A stretch of 53,317 bases of DNA from Kipferlia bialata (Eukaryota; Fornicata), in NCBI GenBank assembly GCA_003568945.1, contig BDIP01000004.1:1-53317 (forward strand), given 5' to 3'. The notes under the pieces are model-generated. The model saw only the letters and a program-made list of their open reading frames with translations. It was not told the DNA's origin and made no database searches. Of the stretch, positions 1 through 9,594 are shown in pieces (within the stretch, counting starts at the first letter, position 1; each line of letters begins with the position of its first letter). A program made the translations under genes and the position numbers.

Positions 1-59
<59 letters not shown>

Positions 60-60
60 C
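1..60. repeat. (CT)n followed by (TA)n microsatellite
   Basis: The window opens with a pure CT run of about 24 bp followed by alternating TA sequence. Similar CT/GA and TA tracts recur throughout the introns. No gene is visible before about position 440. Confidence 0.9.
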
Positions 61-447
61 ATATATAGATATATAGGAAAAGACGAAGAGCAGGTGCTTG
101 GTTGATGAGTATCTTGATAAATATGAATACTCATCAATATATACGAACACAAGTATCCAGGCGTGTTTGTAAATTTTGGGGAGACCAGTGTAAATGATGT
201 TCATCCCATGTATGTCTACTACTTCCTCGATAGTGTCTTAGTCTCTATCTACGAAACATATATATATAAGAGAATATATGTATACATATGAGTGTATATA
301 TTGTATTTATGTATATATACATATGTATATACACCTAACTATACAAGGACGATGGCACTGCCCCTGAAGTCGATAACTCCCCCCCCCCCCTCTCTCTATT
401 TTTATATGTGAGGATCCTCCCCGTTGTATACACACTAACTCTGTCAG

Positions 448-1353
448 GCCGAAGGCCCGTCCCCTGATGTCTCTGAACCAGGCCATCCACAAGCAGAGCC
501 AGAGAGACTATGCGGAGAGGTAGAGATAATACATTGGTATATATATAGATATATATATATCAATGTAGGTGTGTTGGAGAGTGAACAATATATACATCAG
601 CATATATAGAATGTGACCCGCCTTCCCGCTTCCTGTTAGTTTCATCCACCTGTCTCACTCTTTGTTTCCGATGACTATAATGTATACGTTAGGGGTGGAG
701 TTCTCTCACACACACACATACACACACTATATGTATATATATATACTATACATATATACTCATCTTACTATCAGCTCTGACGACTCTGATACCCAGTATG
801 GTAGAGACTTAGAGTAGTCTCTCTCTCTGTCTCTAATTCACTACCTATCTCTAACCCTCCAGTTCCGATGACTCCGATGCCCATGGCAGGGATGATGTCG
901 AAGAGGAGGCGGGGGCAGAGGCAGATGTCCTGTTCGACAAGAGGTACGCTGTATGTTGTGGTATACACATACATATCTAGATAGTATACATATCCAGATA
1001 GTATACAGTATCATAGTTGGAAGAGGAGGTAGGTGCTGACCCCTCTATCAGTCTATTTGTCACAAATGGACCGTCTGATTCCCATACACTTTACTTCTTA
1101 CCCCTCAGGCGCTATACATCCAAGGGACTAGAGGTCGAGCAGAGGCTGACCCAGGTACTCCGATATGTGTGTATGGATCAGAACAGCTATTCTCTAATCT
1201 CCTCATTGTTTGTCTTCTGAGGGTCAGCATTCATACTGCTTGCTCTGTTATGACACATATCAGATACATATCAAAGGAGAGGTATCTATTTCTATTGTAT
1301 GTTCCTCTTCTTACCATCAGGATGAGCTAGATATGGCCTCGGACACAGACTAA
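448..1353 (+). CDS. 3' end of acidic unknown protein, multi-exon
   Basis: Four exons fit with consistent phases: 448-519, 863-943, 1109-1154 and 1321-1353, the last ending in TAA. The encoded tail is hydrophilic and acidic, with stretches such as SSDDSDAHGRDDVEEEAG, and ends DELDMASDTD. The 5' part lies outside or in the unresolved low-complexity DNA before 448, so this is a partial gene. Intron copies of exon pieces are visible at 665-682 (compare 862-879) and 1017-1035 (compare 888-906). I do not recognise the family. Confidence rests on splice signals plus phase agreement, not on homology. Confidence 0.5.
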
Positions 1354-1361
1354 TGTGATCC

Positions 1362-1559
1362 TTGGTTTTGCCCATATACCTGGATACATTGCGTCCCCTC
1401 CTGTATTCTCCATTTGCAGTCATTCAGTGGGGGAAGACCCACATGCCCATGCGACTTCATCTCTGTGGACCCAAGGGATATATGGTTTTGGAATCAGAAT
1501 TGTGTGTGAGGCTAGAGAGAGCAGGAGGAGAGTTCAAGAGGGCAATTAAGGAACGTTGA
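1362..1559 (+). CDS. Possible alternative terminal exon or short ORF
   Basis: An open frame ends in TGA at 1559. Its second half, starting after a possible acceptor TTTGCAG near 1420, reads like normal coding sequence (QWGKTHMPMRL, then CVRLERAGGEFKRAIKER). It could be an alternative last exon of the preceding gene, the end of a separate small gene, or chance. There is no clear donor in the preceding terminal exon that would reach it in phase. Confidence 0.25.
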   Translation: MVLPIYLDTLRPLLYSPFAVIQWGKTHMPMRLHLCGPKGYMVLESELCVRLERAGGEFKRAIKER

Positions 1560-1928
1560 GTGGTAGTCTTATGTCTTCAGTTTCCGAGACCTGCTGTATA
1601 TCGTGAGACTTGTGCTATCGTCCATGTCTCTGTTTGTATTGTTTCAATACTGACGATCTCTAGGCTTTGGTTTACATTTCATCTTTGAGACAACGTGTCA
1701 CAGACAATATACTCGTTTTAGAGAATTGGTTCTCAGTAGTTGTTACATTATTACAGTATATACTATAGATTTATTATAAAACCTCATGGATCAATGCATT
1801 CAAAAATTACACCCCTATTGTCACACAGTAGTTGGTATCGAATTTACTTGTGAGTCCCAATGTCCTTGGGACCCAAGGATTCTGGTGTTGAGTAATGGTC
1901 CAATCATACAGGATACAATACCTCCCAA
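1560..1928. other. Intergenic, convergent gene ends
   Basis: This is AT-rich sequence between a plus-strand gene end and the minus-strand gene end at 1929. I see no exon-like frame, RNA gene or repeat here. Confidence 0.5.
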
Positions 1929-3950
1929 CTAGAGAAACAACTTCTCGATGAAGAGCTGCAGATCGCAGTCATTATGGCTCATAGAGTCAAACAGAGCTCC
2001 AACTAGTCTGTGACGCTCATCAACCTCCAAGCGAGCTCTGGCAATGGAAGCGGCCCCCATGTACAGAAAGTCTCGCACCACAGCCACGACTGGTACACAC
2101 GAGACAGAAGCCACAAGAAGAATCCAGTCTGCTAACATACGCCACTCTGTGACCCCATCCGACTCCCTGGCTTGTAGAACCCTTGAATTAGGATCCTCAA
2201 ATTCATCAGCAATGTGTGTGAAGAAGTCTTCTACTTCTGGCTCCGATGAGAGCTGTAGTCTCTCTCGGACCTCATCAATGTCCCCATCGTCAAAGAGATA
2301 CTGCAATGAGAATAATGGATCCGTGTCCTTGGGGGCCAAAACCTGTTCCACTCTGCGACTGGAAATCAGGTCAGTCAGTGCAGGAGGGTCATCCTCTCCA
2401 GATCTTCTATACAGAGACACAAGTGAGCCACTCTGAGGCGTGTCAAGTGGGTCTTTGAGTGGGTCACACACGCACCCTAGTAGACCAAGGGTGTCGTATG
2501 TTTGATCATCGGGGCCACAACACTCGGTGGTAATATCTGTGCTATCAGACGTGGAGTTGTGGAGAGTGAACTGGTGGCGAAAAGAAGGCAGGTGTGCAGG
2601 GGCCGATACGCAAGTCTCACAGCCATAGAAGGCTATATGGCCATCGAGTAAGTTCTCGGCTGTTGCAACAGGAAGTATGCAAGAGTCCACTATAACCCAT
2701 GGACCCTTCTCCGCTAGGAGCAGAAAGCCCCCTAGCACTCTTTCGAGTATCTGAGGAGCGTTTCTCTGCACATCACCACTGATGAGGACATACGGTGGAC
2801 AGTCACTACCAAACAGCCGTTGCAGTGCGGTAGCAACGTTCGCTTCAGTCGTGATAGCCTTGTGTTGTAGTGTCACATGGGCACTCTCATCAGGTATCGA
2901 CCCCCCCGCATGACTCCCTAAGGCGTGTTCAGACCCATGGTGAGGGAGCTTAAACAGCACACAGGTTGGAGTTGTCGTACCAGTCTTGTATGCCCCTCTA
3001 AAGTCTGAATGGAACTGTCTCCACACAGTGTAGTCAGCATCCGAGGGAAGAAGGAAGTACTGTCCCCGGACACCATCTGTCTTGTGGACGATGACTGTCG
3101 TTGAGTGGTCATTGGCAGGAGTAGTACCAGACATCTTAGACTTGGTGTCTTCCCAATGCAGTAACACAGACACAGTACTTGGGCTGGTAGTAGATTCGCT
3201 GACCCATTGGAGGATGCAAGATGTGTCTGATAAGGAACCAGGAGGAACCACATTCTCGATGTGCGTCACATGCGGGCTAGAATCCGACCTCATCTTGACG
3301 ACAGCAGTCTCCTTGGGGTGCTTGTCACACCACTTAGGTGGAAAGTTAAGAATCACGGCAGGCACATCACTCTTAACCTGTGGAGTGTCTGATCTGTCTC
3401 CAGCTGGAACCTCAAACATGACCCTATCTCGGACAGTAACCTCAGCCCACTCCAGTAGTTCAGGGAGGTATCTAATGTGATCACTGTCCTCGTGAGAAAT
3501 CGATATGCGAAGAAGAACAGGGTTCGGACTGCCGTCATCCCTTATGACGGCTGCGTTTCTGAGGGCATGGTCTAGATGTGGTTGATACCGATTGGTAAAC
3601 ACACGAGTAGCAGCGCGGCGTGCTCCCGCCCCAGCATCAATGATGAGCATCCATCCCCCACCAGCAACATATATGGTGAACATGTCTCCACTGAGTCCAA
3701 GAGACCTCCATCCATTCTTCTCTCGTCCAAAGACGGATGAGCAAACCAACTGACCCGTCTCAGGCTCTATGGTGATGCGGTGTGACCTCATCAAGGGAGC
3801 GGCTCTGGAGAGGTCACGTGTCTCCAACCTACCACACACGTAGTTCTGGTCTAAGCAGTAGACGTTCAATACCCTGTCCTCTCGGAAGAGCACTACCTTG
3901 TGACTCATGGGGAGCAGGGACATTCTCTGAATTATTAATATAGTGGACAT
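1929..3950 (-). CDS. ComEC/Rec2-type metallo-beta-lactamase-fold protein, single exon
   Basis: This is an uninterrupted 673-residue frame, unusual beside neighbours that are cut by introns every 50-200 bp. Residues about 103-107 read IIDAG, the usual strand before the metal site. Residues about 152-158 are SHEDSDH, matching the HxxxDH metal motif in the ComEC-like form. FLLPSDAD near 299-306 fits the bridging aspartate, and LPHHGS near 335-340 is the characteristic ComEC-lineage histidine motif. LISGDV follows near residue 400. In bacteria this fold accompanies the DNA-uptake channel ComEC, but stand-alone relatives exist. No membrane channel is present here, so a soluble nuclease or hydrolase is plausible. 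The C-terminal 250 residues are not recognised. An ATG a few codons downstream is an alternative start. The substrate is unknown. Confidence 0.75.
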   Translation of the reverse strand: MSTILIIQRMSLLPMSHKVVLFREDRVLNVYCLDQNYVCGRLETRDLSRAAPLMRSHRITIEPETGQLVCSSVFGREKNGWRSLGLSGDMFTIYVAGGGWMLIIDAGAGARRAATRVFTNRYQPHLDHALRNAAVIRDDGSPNPVLLRISISHEDSDHIRYLPELLEWAEVTVRDRVMFEVPAGDRSDTPQVKSDVPAVILNFPPKWCDKHPKETAVVKMRSDSSPHVTHIENVVPPGSLSDTSCILQWVSESTTSPSTVSVLLHWEDTKSKMSGTTPANDHSTTVIVHKTDGVRGQYFLLPSDADYTVWRQFHSDFRGAYKTGTTTPTCVLFKLPHHGSEHALGSHAGGSIPDESAHVTLQHKAITTEANVATALQRLFGSDCPPYVLISGDVQRNAPQILERVLGGFLLLAEKGPWVIVDSCILPVATAENLLDGHIAFYGCETCVSAPAHLPSFRHQFTLHNSTSDSTDITTECCGPDDQTYDTLGLLGCVCDPLKDPLDTPQSGSLVSLYRRSGEDDPPALTDLISSRRVEQVLAPKDTDPLFSLQYLFDDGDIDEVRERLQLSSEPEVEDFFTHIADEFEDPNSRVLQARESDGVTEWRMLADWILLVASVSCVPVVAVVRDFLYMGAASIARARLEVDERHRLVGALFDSMSHNDCDLQLFIEKLFL

Positions 3951-4028
3951 GATATAGTCATATACACAGTATTCCTATACATGAAACCCATGTGCAGACA
4001 TATGTGTACCTGCATAGGAGCAAAGGAT

Positions 4029-4442
4029 TCACTCGAAACCGTCTGAGGCTGTATCTCGCCAACACTCCACCATATGAGCCGGGAGCGAGTAACGCCTCCT
4101 TTGGTATAGCCTGTACCATGTTAATATTACTGGGATACAAATGGGACCAATCCTATTGATATCCCCAACGATATAGTCATGGCGCATGTCCATATAGTGG
4201 GACTACACATGAAAGAGAACATGTAGCACTACCTGTGTTACAGGTCATGAATTCTCCTTCTTCACCAGGCCAGACGACACCAGAGACATACCCCTTGCGT
4301 CAGAACTCGCTGAGAGGAATAGAATTAGTCCACAAGACAACAAATGCTCACCTGAGCTGCATCATGGGCATATTCATGCACGTCTCCAGATTCAATACTG
4401 ACCGACAAGAGAGTGTTGCCGTAGTATAGCACAACTGTGTCT
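4029..4442 (-). CDS. C-terminal fragment of unknown protein, three exons
   Basis: Three exons join in phase: 4442-4352, 4309-4292 and 4202-4029, ending in TGA 78 bp upstream of the metallo-beta-lactamase-fold gene on the same strand. The peptide includes LYYGNTLLSVSIESGDVHE and a hydrophobic stretch IGPICIPVILTWY before a basic tail. The first visible exon is preceded by an acceptor (ATATCAG) and then a long C run on the sense strand (the G run at 4466-4496). No upstream donor exists, because a divergent gene begins there. The 5' part is therefore missing. I do not recognise the family. Confidence 0.45.
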
Positions 4443-4465
4443 CTGATATTAGGAATTGGGGTGGT

Positions 4466-4508
4466 GGGGGGGGGGGGGGGGGGGGGGGGTGGGGGGCCCC
4501 CCCCCCCC
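4466..4508. repeat. G24-T-G6-C12 homopolymer junction
   Basis: There are 24 G, one T, 6 G and then 12 C. The G part is the sense-strand C tract of the minus-strand gene's intron. The C part is the polypyrimidine tract of the plus-strand gene's first visible acceptor (CTGACCCTCAG, ending just before 4532). The two tracts abut with no exon, donor or promoter between them. Confidence 0.9.
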
Positions 4509-4545
4509 TATCTGTTCTCTCTAACTGACCCTCAGACACATCCAC

Positions 4546-7500
4546 ATGCTACACGTCTCCTCTTCCGTGCCCACCAGTGGCGATGGGTGCACACTGGTGG
4601 TGGGCAGCCGGGGCCATCTCTCCCTGCTGTCCTTCTGTCCCTCTTCCTCTTCCTCTGACCCCCTCTCCCTCACACACTCCTCCGACACAGACCTGTCTCT
4701 GTGGCCGCTGGATGCCATTATGGGTATGTGCATATCTTCATTTATATATATATACCCATAGATATCCCTCCATATCTTATGCCTCAGCCTCTGATGGCAC
4801 CCTGACCGTTGCCAGTGCAGACAGTACAGTGAGGGTATATGTACCTACCATACCCTCAGACTCTGCCACGGGGGAGATACTCTCTCTCACTCCCACACGT
4901 TCTGTGAGGCATGGCCTACATACCGCATTCAGTGCACACATAGTACCCTCACCACACCCTGGTAACAACCTGGGTCCTATTGTGTGCTTTGGTACTGTTA
5001 GGGGTGGTGTCTGCGCCGCATATGCCTTTCAGGAGCCCTACACACCTGTCCACTTCCCATGCCCTGGTGCTGGGGCCATAGTGGACATCGCATACAGAGA
5101 GGGTGTAGAGCATGTTAGGGAGGGACGGGGAGATGGAGATAGTGTGACAAGTTCACCCCTGACCACCTTGCTACTAGTGTCAGAGGGCAAGGCTGCCTTT
5201 ACAGTGGAGCTAGGCACCACCTCCCACTCTCTCTCCCTCTCTGCTCTCTCCTCTGTCACCCTCGGCCACCTGTCTACAACTAGACCCTTCAGAGGGTGCT
5301 TCTGTGCCAGTGGGTGTGTGATTGGGGCGGAAGATGGGAGTGTGATGCTATGGGATAGCACGGGAGGGGAGACAAGGGTGGTGTGCCCTAGCACTGGGCT
5401 GAGTGTGTGGGGTTTGTGCTCTCTCTCCCAGTCTAACCAGGTGGTGGTGTGTGGGGAGGCCGGGGTGGATAAGGTGAGGGTGGGTGCTAATGGACATGAG
5501 CTGACCACCCCCATACCCACCAAGCAGTGTGCTGACCCCTCTATCCTCACTCTCAACAGCCATGTACAGGGGGTGTTCAGCATACCCTCAGACGCCACCG
5601 GGACATACCTCCTCACACACTCAGACCTGTATAGGGTGGACAGTGGGTCAGGGTCTCTTAGCCACCATATGTGCATCAACATGGAGGGTGAGAGAGAGAA
5701 GGCCGGGAGGGTGAAGTCCTGGGACACGAAGGGAGATATGCTGTGTGTAGGGACTATTGGAGGGTCTGTGGTGTATGTCCACATACCTAGTCTGGGCATG
5801 GTGTCAGTGCCGGTGTGCACAGGTAGACCTGTACTCTCTGTGGTATGTGGGTTCATGGGAGGGAGGGAGAGGGAGAGAGAGTGTGACACAGTGGCACAGA
5901 CGGCAGGAAAGGCACCTGTGCTCATACCTGTGCCACATATACCGCAAGACACACCGGCTGATATCACTATGGACACAGACCATCCCATACCCACACCCTT
6001 TAGCTATACGTCTAGTGCACCCACCCCATCTACCTCTCTGTCCTATGTGAGGGTCAACCCAGAGGGTGGGTGGGTGCTCTCTCCCAAGAGACTAAGCACA
6101 AAGGGGCTCTTGCTGTCTGGGGGGTGTTCACTGGGTGTATGGGATGGGAGTGTACCCATCTCCATCCTTATCTACAGGGGTGGGATTGTGGGTGCATTCA
6201 CTGCACCCACACCTGAAGACGATACCCCTCACCTACTTTCTATGGTCCAGCCCCTAGCTGCCAAGAGCCCCGCCATCCACAGTGTGTGTGGGGTGACCAT
6301 ACCTCTACCAAGAGACACTACTAACGGAACCTCTGATGCCTGTAGGAACTGTAGACACTGGCTGTGCCTGGCTGACACCGCCCACTCCCAGCTGGTGTTC
6401 CTCGCCTACCACTCCTCTGACCCCACTCTCCCCCCATCCCGCTCTGCCCTACCCCTGTCCTTCTCCCCCATGCACGTATCCTATGACTGTGAGGCATGTA
6501 CCCTGGGTGTGTCTGGGTTCAGGGGAGGGGACTTCCACCACGTCGACCTCCCCTGTGTAGAGACATCCTCTCTATCACCCGCCTCTCCCCCCTTCCTCCC
6601 CACCCCGTCTGCGTCTCTCTCTGCCAAGGGGCATAACCCCAAGTCCTCTCTCTGGACTTACAGACCGAGTGACTTGCAGGGTACAGGTGTGTTTGCCCAG
6701 GTCTCCTCTGATACCCTCAGGACAGTATACTGCCCCAGGGTGTGTGTGGAGAGGGTGGATAGGGGCATAGGCCTGGCTGAGTTGGCAGGGTCTGTAGCTG
6801 TTAAGGGTGCAGATGGTGTGGAGAGAGTGGCCGTGGTGGGAGAGAGGGGAGCAACGGTGTCTGTCATTGAAGTATCCACTCCTAGAGATGCGGTGTGTCC
6901 ACCCTCCCTCGTATTTGCTGCCTCCCACCTAGGTCCTGCCAGTATGAAGAGTGTGGCGGTGTACTATCCTAGGGAGAGTGGTACTGATGTATCAGCAGAC
7001 CCTGTTCTATTTGTAGGTGGTGCCAACGGGTACCTCTCTGCGTTCTCTCTAGCCACCTCCCCTACCTACCTCTCCCCTGTATGTGAGTGCCACTACACAG
7101 CCCTAGTGAGAGAGAGAGAGAGACAGGATGCCGTGCAGGCCAGAGTGACTGCTCTGTGTGTGATACCTGTGCAGGAGGGGTGTCTACTCCTGGCAGGCAC
7201 ATCCATCAGACAGATAGTAGTATATGCCTACCACCATGCCCTGTCACGTATGGTGAGGATGGCTGTGGTGCCTGTCGATGGTGTGGTCAGGAGGGTAGGG
7301 GTCTGTGGGTCTGTGTCTGAGGCTGGTGTGACTGTGTGTGCCGGTACCACCCAGGGGGCATACACAATGCACCTCCCACCCCACTTCCTCAGACCCTTTG
7401 GCTACACGATGAGACAGATTGGCAGTGGCCTCACCTTCCGTGACATGCAGCCCAAGGGCATGGCCTCCCTAGAGTGGGCGGACCTGTTTGACCTTGGTGG

Positions 7501-8017
7501 GTGTGACACCACCCTCTCCCTCACCCCCTTCCCCCAGACAGAGGGGTGCAAGAGATATGGAGGTGTCAATGACATACTCCACGGTGAGTTGGATGGGGTG
7601 GGTGTGTTTGCACTTGCCACTGACAGCGGCACTCTGCTTACGTGTAAGGGTAGAGTGGAGGGTGGGGTGACGGTACCCTCAGGCCCCATGTCCCATACCC
7701 GCATATCATCCACTGCTCTGCGGTCAGTATGCGTGGCACCCTCTAGTGCTGGGGTGGATACTCCGCCCTCCCTGCTCTGTTCCTCATGGGACGAGGAGGT
7801 GGTGCAGCTAGAGCTCACACCCTCACCCTCTTACACAGAGAGTGATGTAGGTGTATCAGTATGCATTAGGCAGAGGGTGCCTGTTGGGGTTGGGTTTGCT
7901 AATTCCCTCGTGACCCTACCTGTCTCCCCCTACCCCTCTGTAAGTGCATCTAGTGCACCCCAGTGCCAGGTGTGTGTGGCAGGGAGGGGTCTTGGTGTAG
8001 TGACTCTGGCGCTGTAA
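4546..8017 (+). CDS. Large divergent WD40/beta-propeller-like protein
   Basis: Exon 4546-4723 splices in phase to 4788-8017 (GCC formed across the junction), giving about 1,135 residues. The junction reads LDAIM-ASDGTLTVASAD, a typical propeller strand. Many blade-like segments follow, such as GAEDGSVMLWDSTGG, CVGTIGGSVVYVH and LFVGGANGYLSAFS, spread over the whole length. This suggests two or more seven-blade propellers used as a protein-interaction scaffold. Canonical GH and WD pairs are scarce, so the family is uncertain; a WDR6-sized scaffold is one possibility. An acceptor lies just upstream of the ATG at 4546, so an earlier exon may be missing at the homopolymer junction. A very long second exon is unusual for this neighbourhood. 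Confidence 0.6.
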
Positions 8018-8331
8018 GGTGTCTGGTTGCTGTCACCCGTTCTTTTGTCATATGGCCTTACTATTGTTATCGTTTGCTATGTTTGTGTTCTTTACTGTGA
8101 TGGGTTCAGGTTTTCTGTTGTTCAGGAAGGTAATAGAGATGACTCTGATTGATTGGAGCACAACGCTAGACAGAAAGTGAACCCTTAGAACAGAAAGCGC
8201 GTCTGAAACGTCAAGATACGATACGCAGCTTGCAATGCAAGACACTTATCGATATTAAAACTGTGTGTTCAGTGATTGAAAGGCATTGATATTGAGCAGT
8301 GACCTTAGTAGGCTTGCGGTTCACCTTGCAG
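8018..8331. other. Intergenic between two plus-strand genes
   Basis: About 310 bp between the propeller gene stop and the next start. It probably holds a 3' end and the next promoter. No specific element was recognised. A TTGCAG immediately before the ATG at 8332 could be a 5' UTR acceptor. Confidence 0.4.
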
Positions 8332-9321
8332 ATGTCGGCTGTGCCTAGGGTTGAGAGAGAGAAGGCGGAGAGAGAGAGAGCCGAGTGGTCAAAGGCTGTC
8401 ATCGAGAACCTCGGCATTGACTGCGACAGCGACAGCGAGTGCGAGAGCGATTGTGGAACTGAGGACCGGATGAGATATGTGAGGCTGAAGTTCTTCAGTC
8501 GGAGACAGATTGCTATATGGTATGTCGGACATAGAGGACAAACTATGTCCTCTTCTGATTCATTGAGTACATGCACATACATATAGTCAATATCAGGTTG
8601 ATTCTCAATCCTCTTTTCTCACTCCTAGCCTCAAGGTGCTGGCGGATGCCCCTGAGCCTCTTCTAACCCTCTCCCACACGCAGCGGGAAGTTATGGAGCT
8701 GTGGTTGTGGGACGGAGAGGAAATAGAGAAGTCTATCAAGTCCAGGTGAGATACTGATACAGACACTCAGTATGTTGGTATAGTATAGTAGTATAGTAGT
8801 TTAGGAGTATATGTACATATATACACTACCTTTGGAACAATAATATAACAATTATTCGGAGATCGTGTACATGGAGTGAAGTGCATTGTGTTTGGTGTAG
8901 TCTTAGTAGTGTATGCTTACCCCAGTGAGGAACTAGATGAGTACGTACGGCTCTCTCTTGAGCACAAGATGGCCCCAAAGGTCGGTATTCTGTCATCCTA
9001 CCAGTAATCATACGTTGAGTGTCATTCTATCACACCTGATATACACTGTTGGCTTTACATTCTATAATTCACGTGTGTCAGCTATACTCTTTGTCATCCC
9101 ATGTGTATATATCTATTACCATAATTCTGAATTCCTCTAAGTGCATATGTATACCTTTACGCCAGAGTCTATACATGGCCCTGGCCGTTGGGGAACGTAA
9201 GTATGGCAACCCTCTGCTAGCAGAGACAGTGGACGAGGGTAGGAAGATTATGCTTCAAATATACTCACCAATGAAGAAGCTGATGAGGGGGATGATCAAC
9301 AACGGCTTGCTGGGTCCTTAA
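8332..9321 (+). CDS. Small unknown protein, four exons
   Basis: Exons 8332-8519, 8629-8745, 8926-8980 and 9166-9321 join with matching phases to give about 171 residues, from MSAVPRVEREKAERERAEW to a C-terminus INNGLLGP. The N-terminus is charged and probably helical. It is followed by an acidic and cysteine-containing stretch (DCDSDSECESDC) and then helical segments. No membrane segment or known domain is evident. It converges on the eIF2B beta gene 273 bp downstream. The function is unknown. Regular exon phases and clean termination make it a believable gene. Confidence 0.55.
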
Positions 9322-9594
9322 TGAGTGCGCTATAAATGCAATTGTTTGCTGGTATCTGCTTCTTGCCGACAGTACCCTTAATTCAATATCTCTCGATAAT
9401 GGTAACCATGAATATAACTCTCTGGATATGCCTACAGACTGTCCCTCCATTGAACCCTAAAACTATGTCCCTAGATCTACCACTATGTGTTACTCAGTAC
9501 TCAGGTATATAACGTCTATTCTATAAATGATATCCAACTACTGTCTCCACTCCACCTGACAGACATAGCACATGCTGTCCCCACACAGACTGTC

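Noticed and set aside
3958-4140. Upstream coding exon of the metallo-beta-lactamase-fold gene in the frame opening at TTG 4140
   Set aside because: A different frame over the same DNA joins three exons in phase and ends in TGA at 4029, which is the simpler reading.
4466-4496. G-quadruplex regulatory element
   Set aside because: The run behaves as a C tract of an intron on the other strand, as in other introns here; there is no evidence of a regulatory role.
5038-5994. 318-residue antisense frame within the propeller gene
   Set aside because: The opposite strand of GC-rich, codon-biased sequence often stays open; it has no family features and is fully covered by the sense frame.
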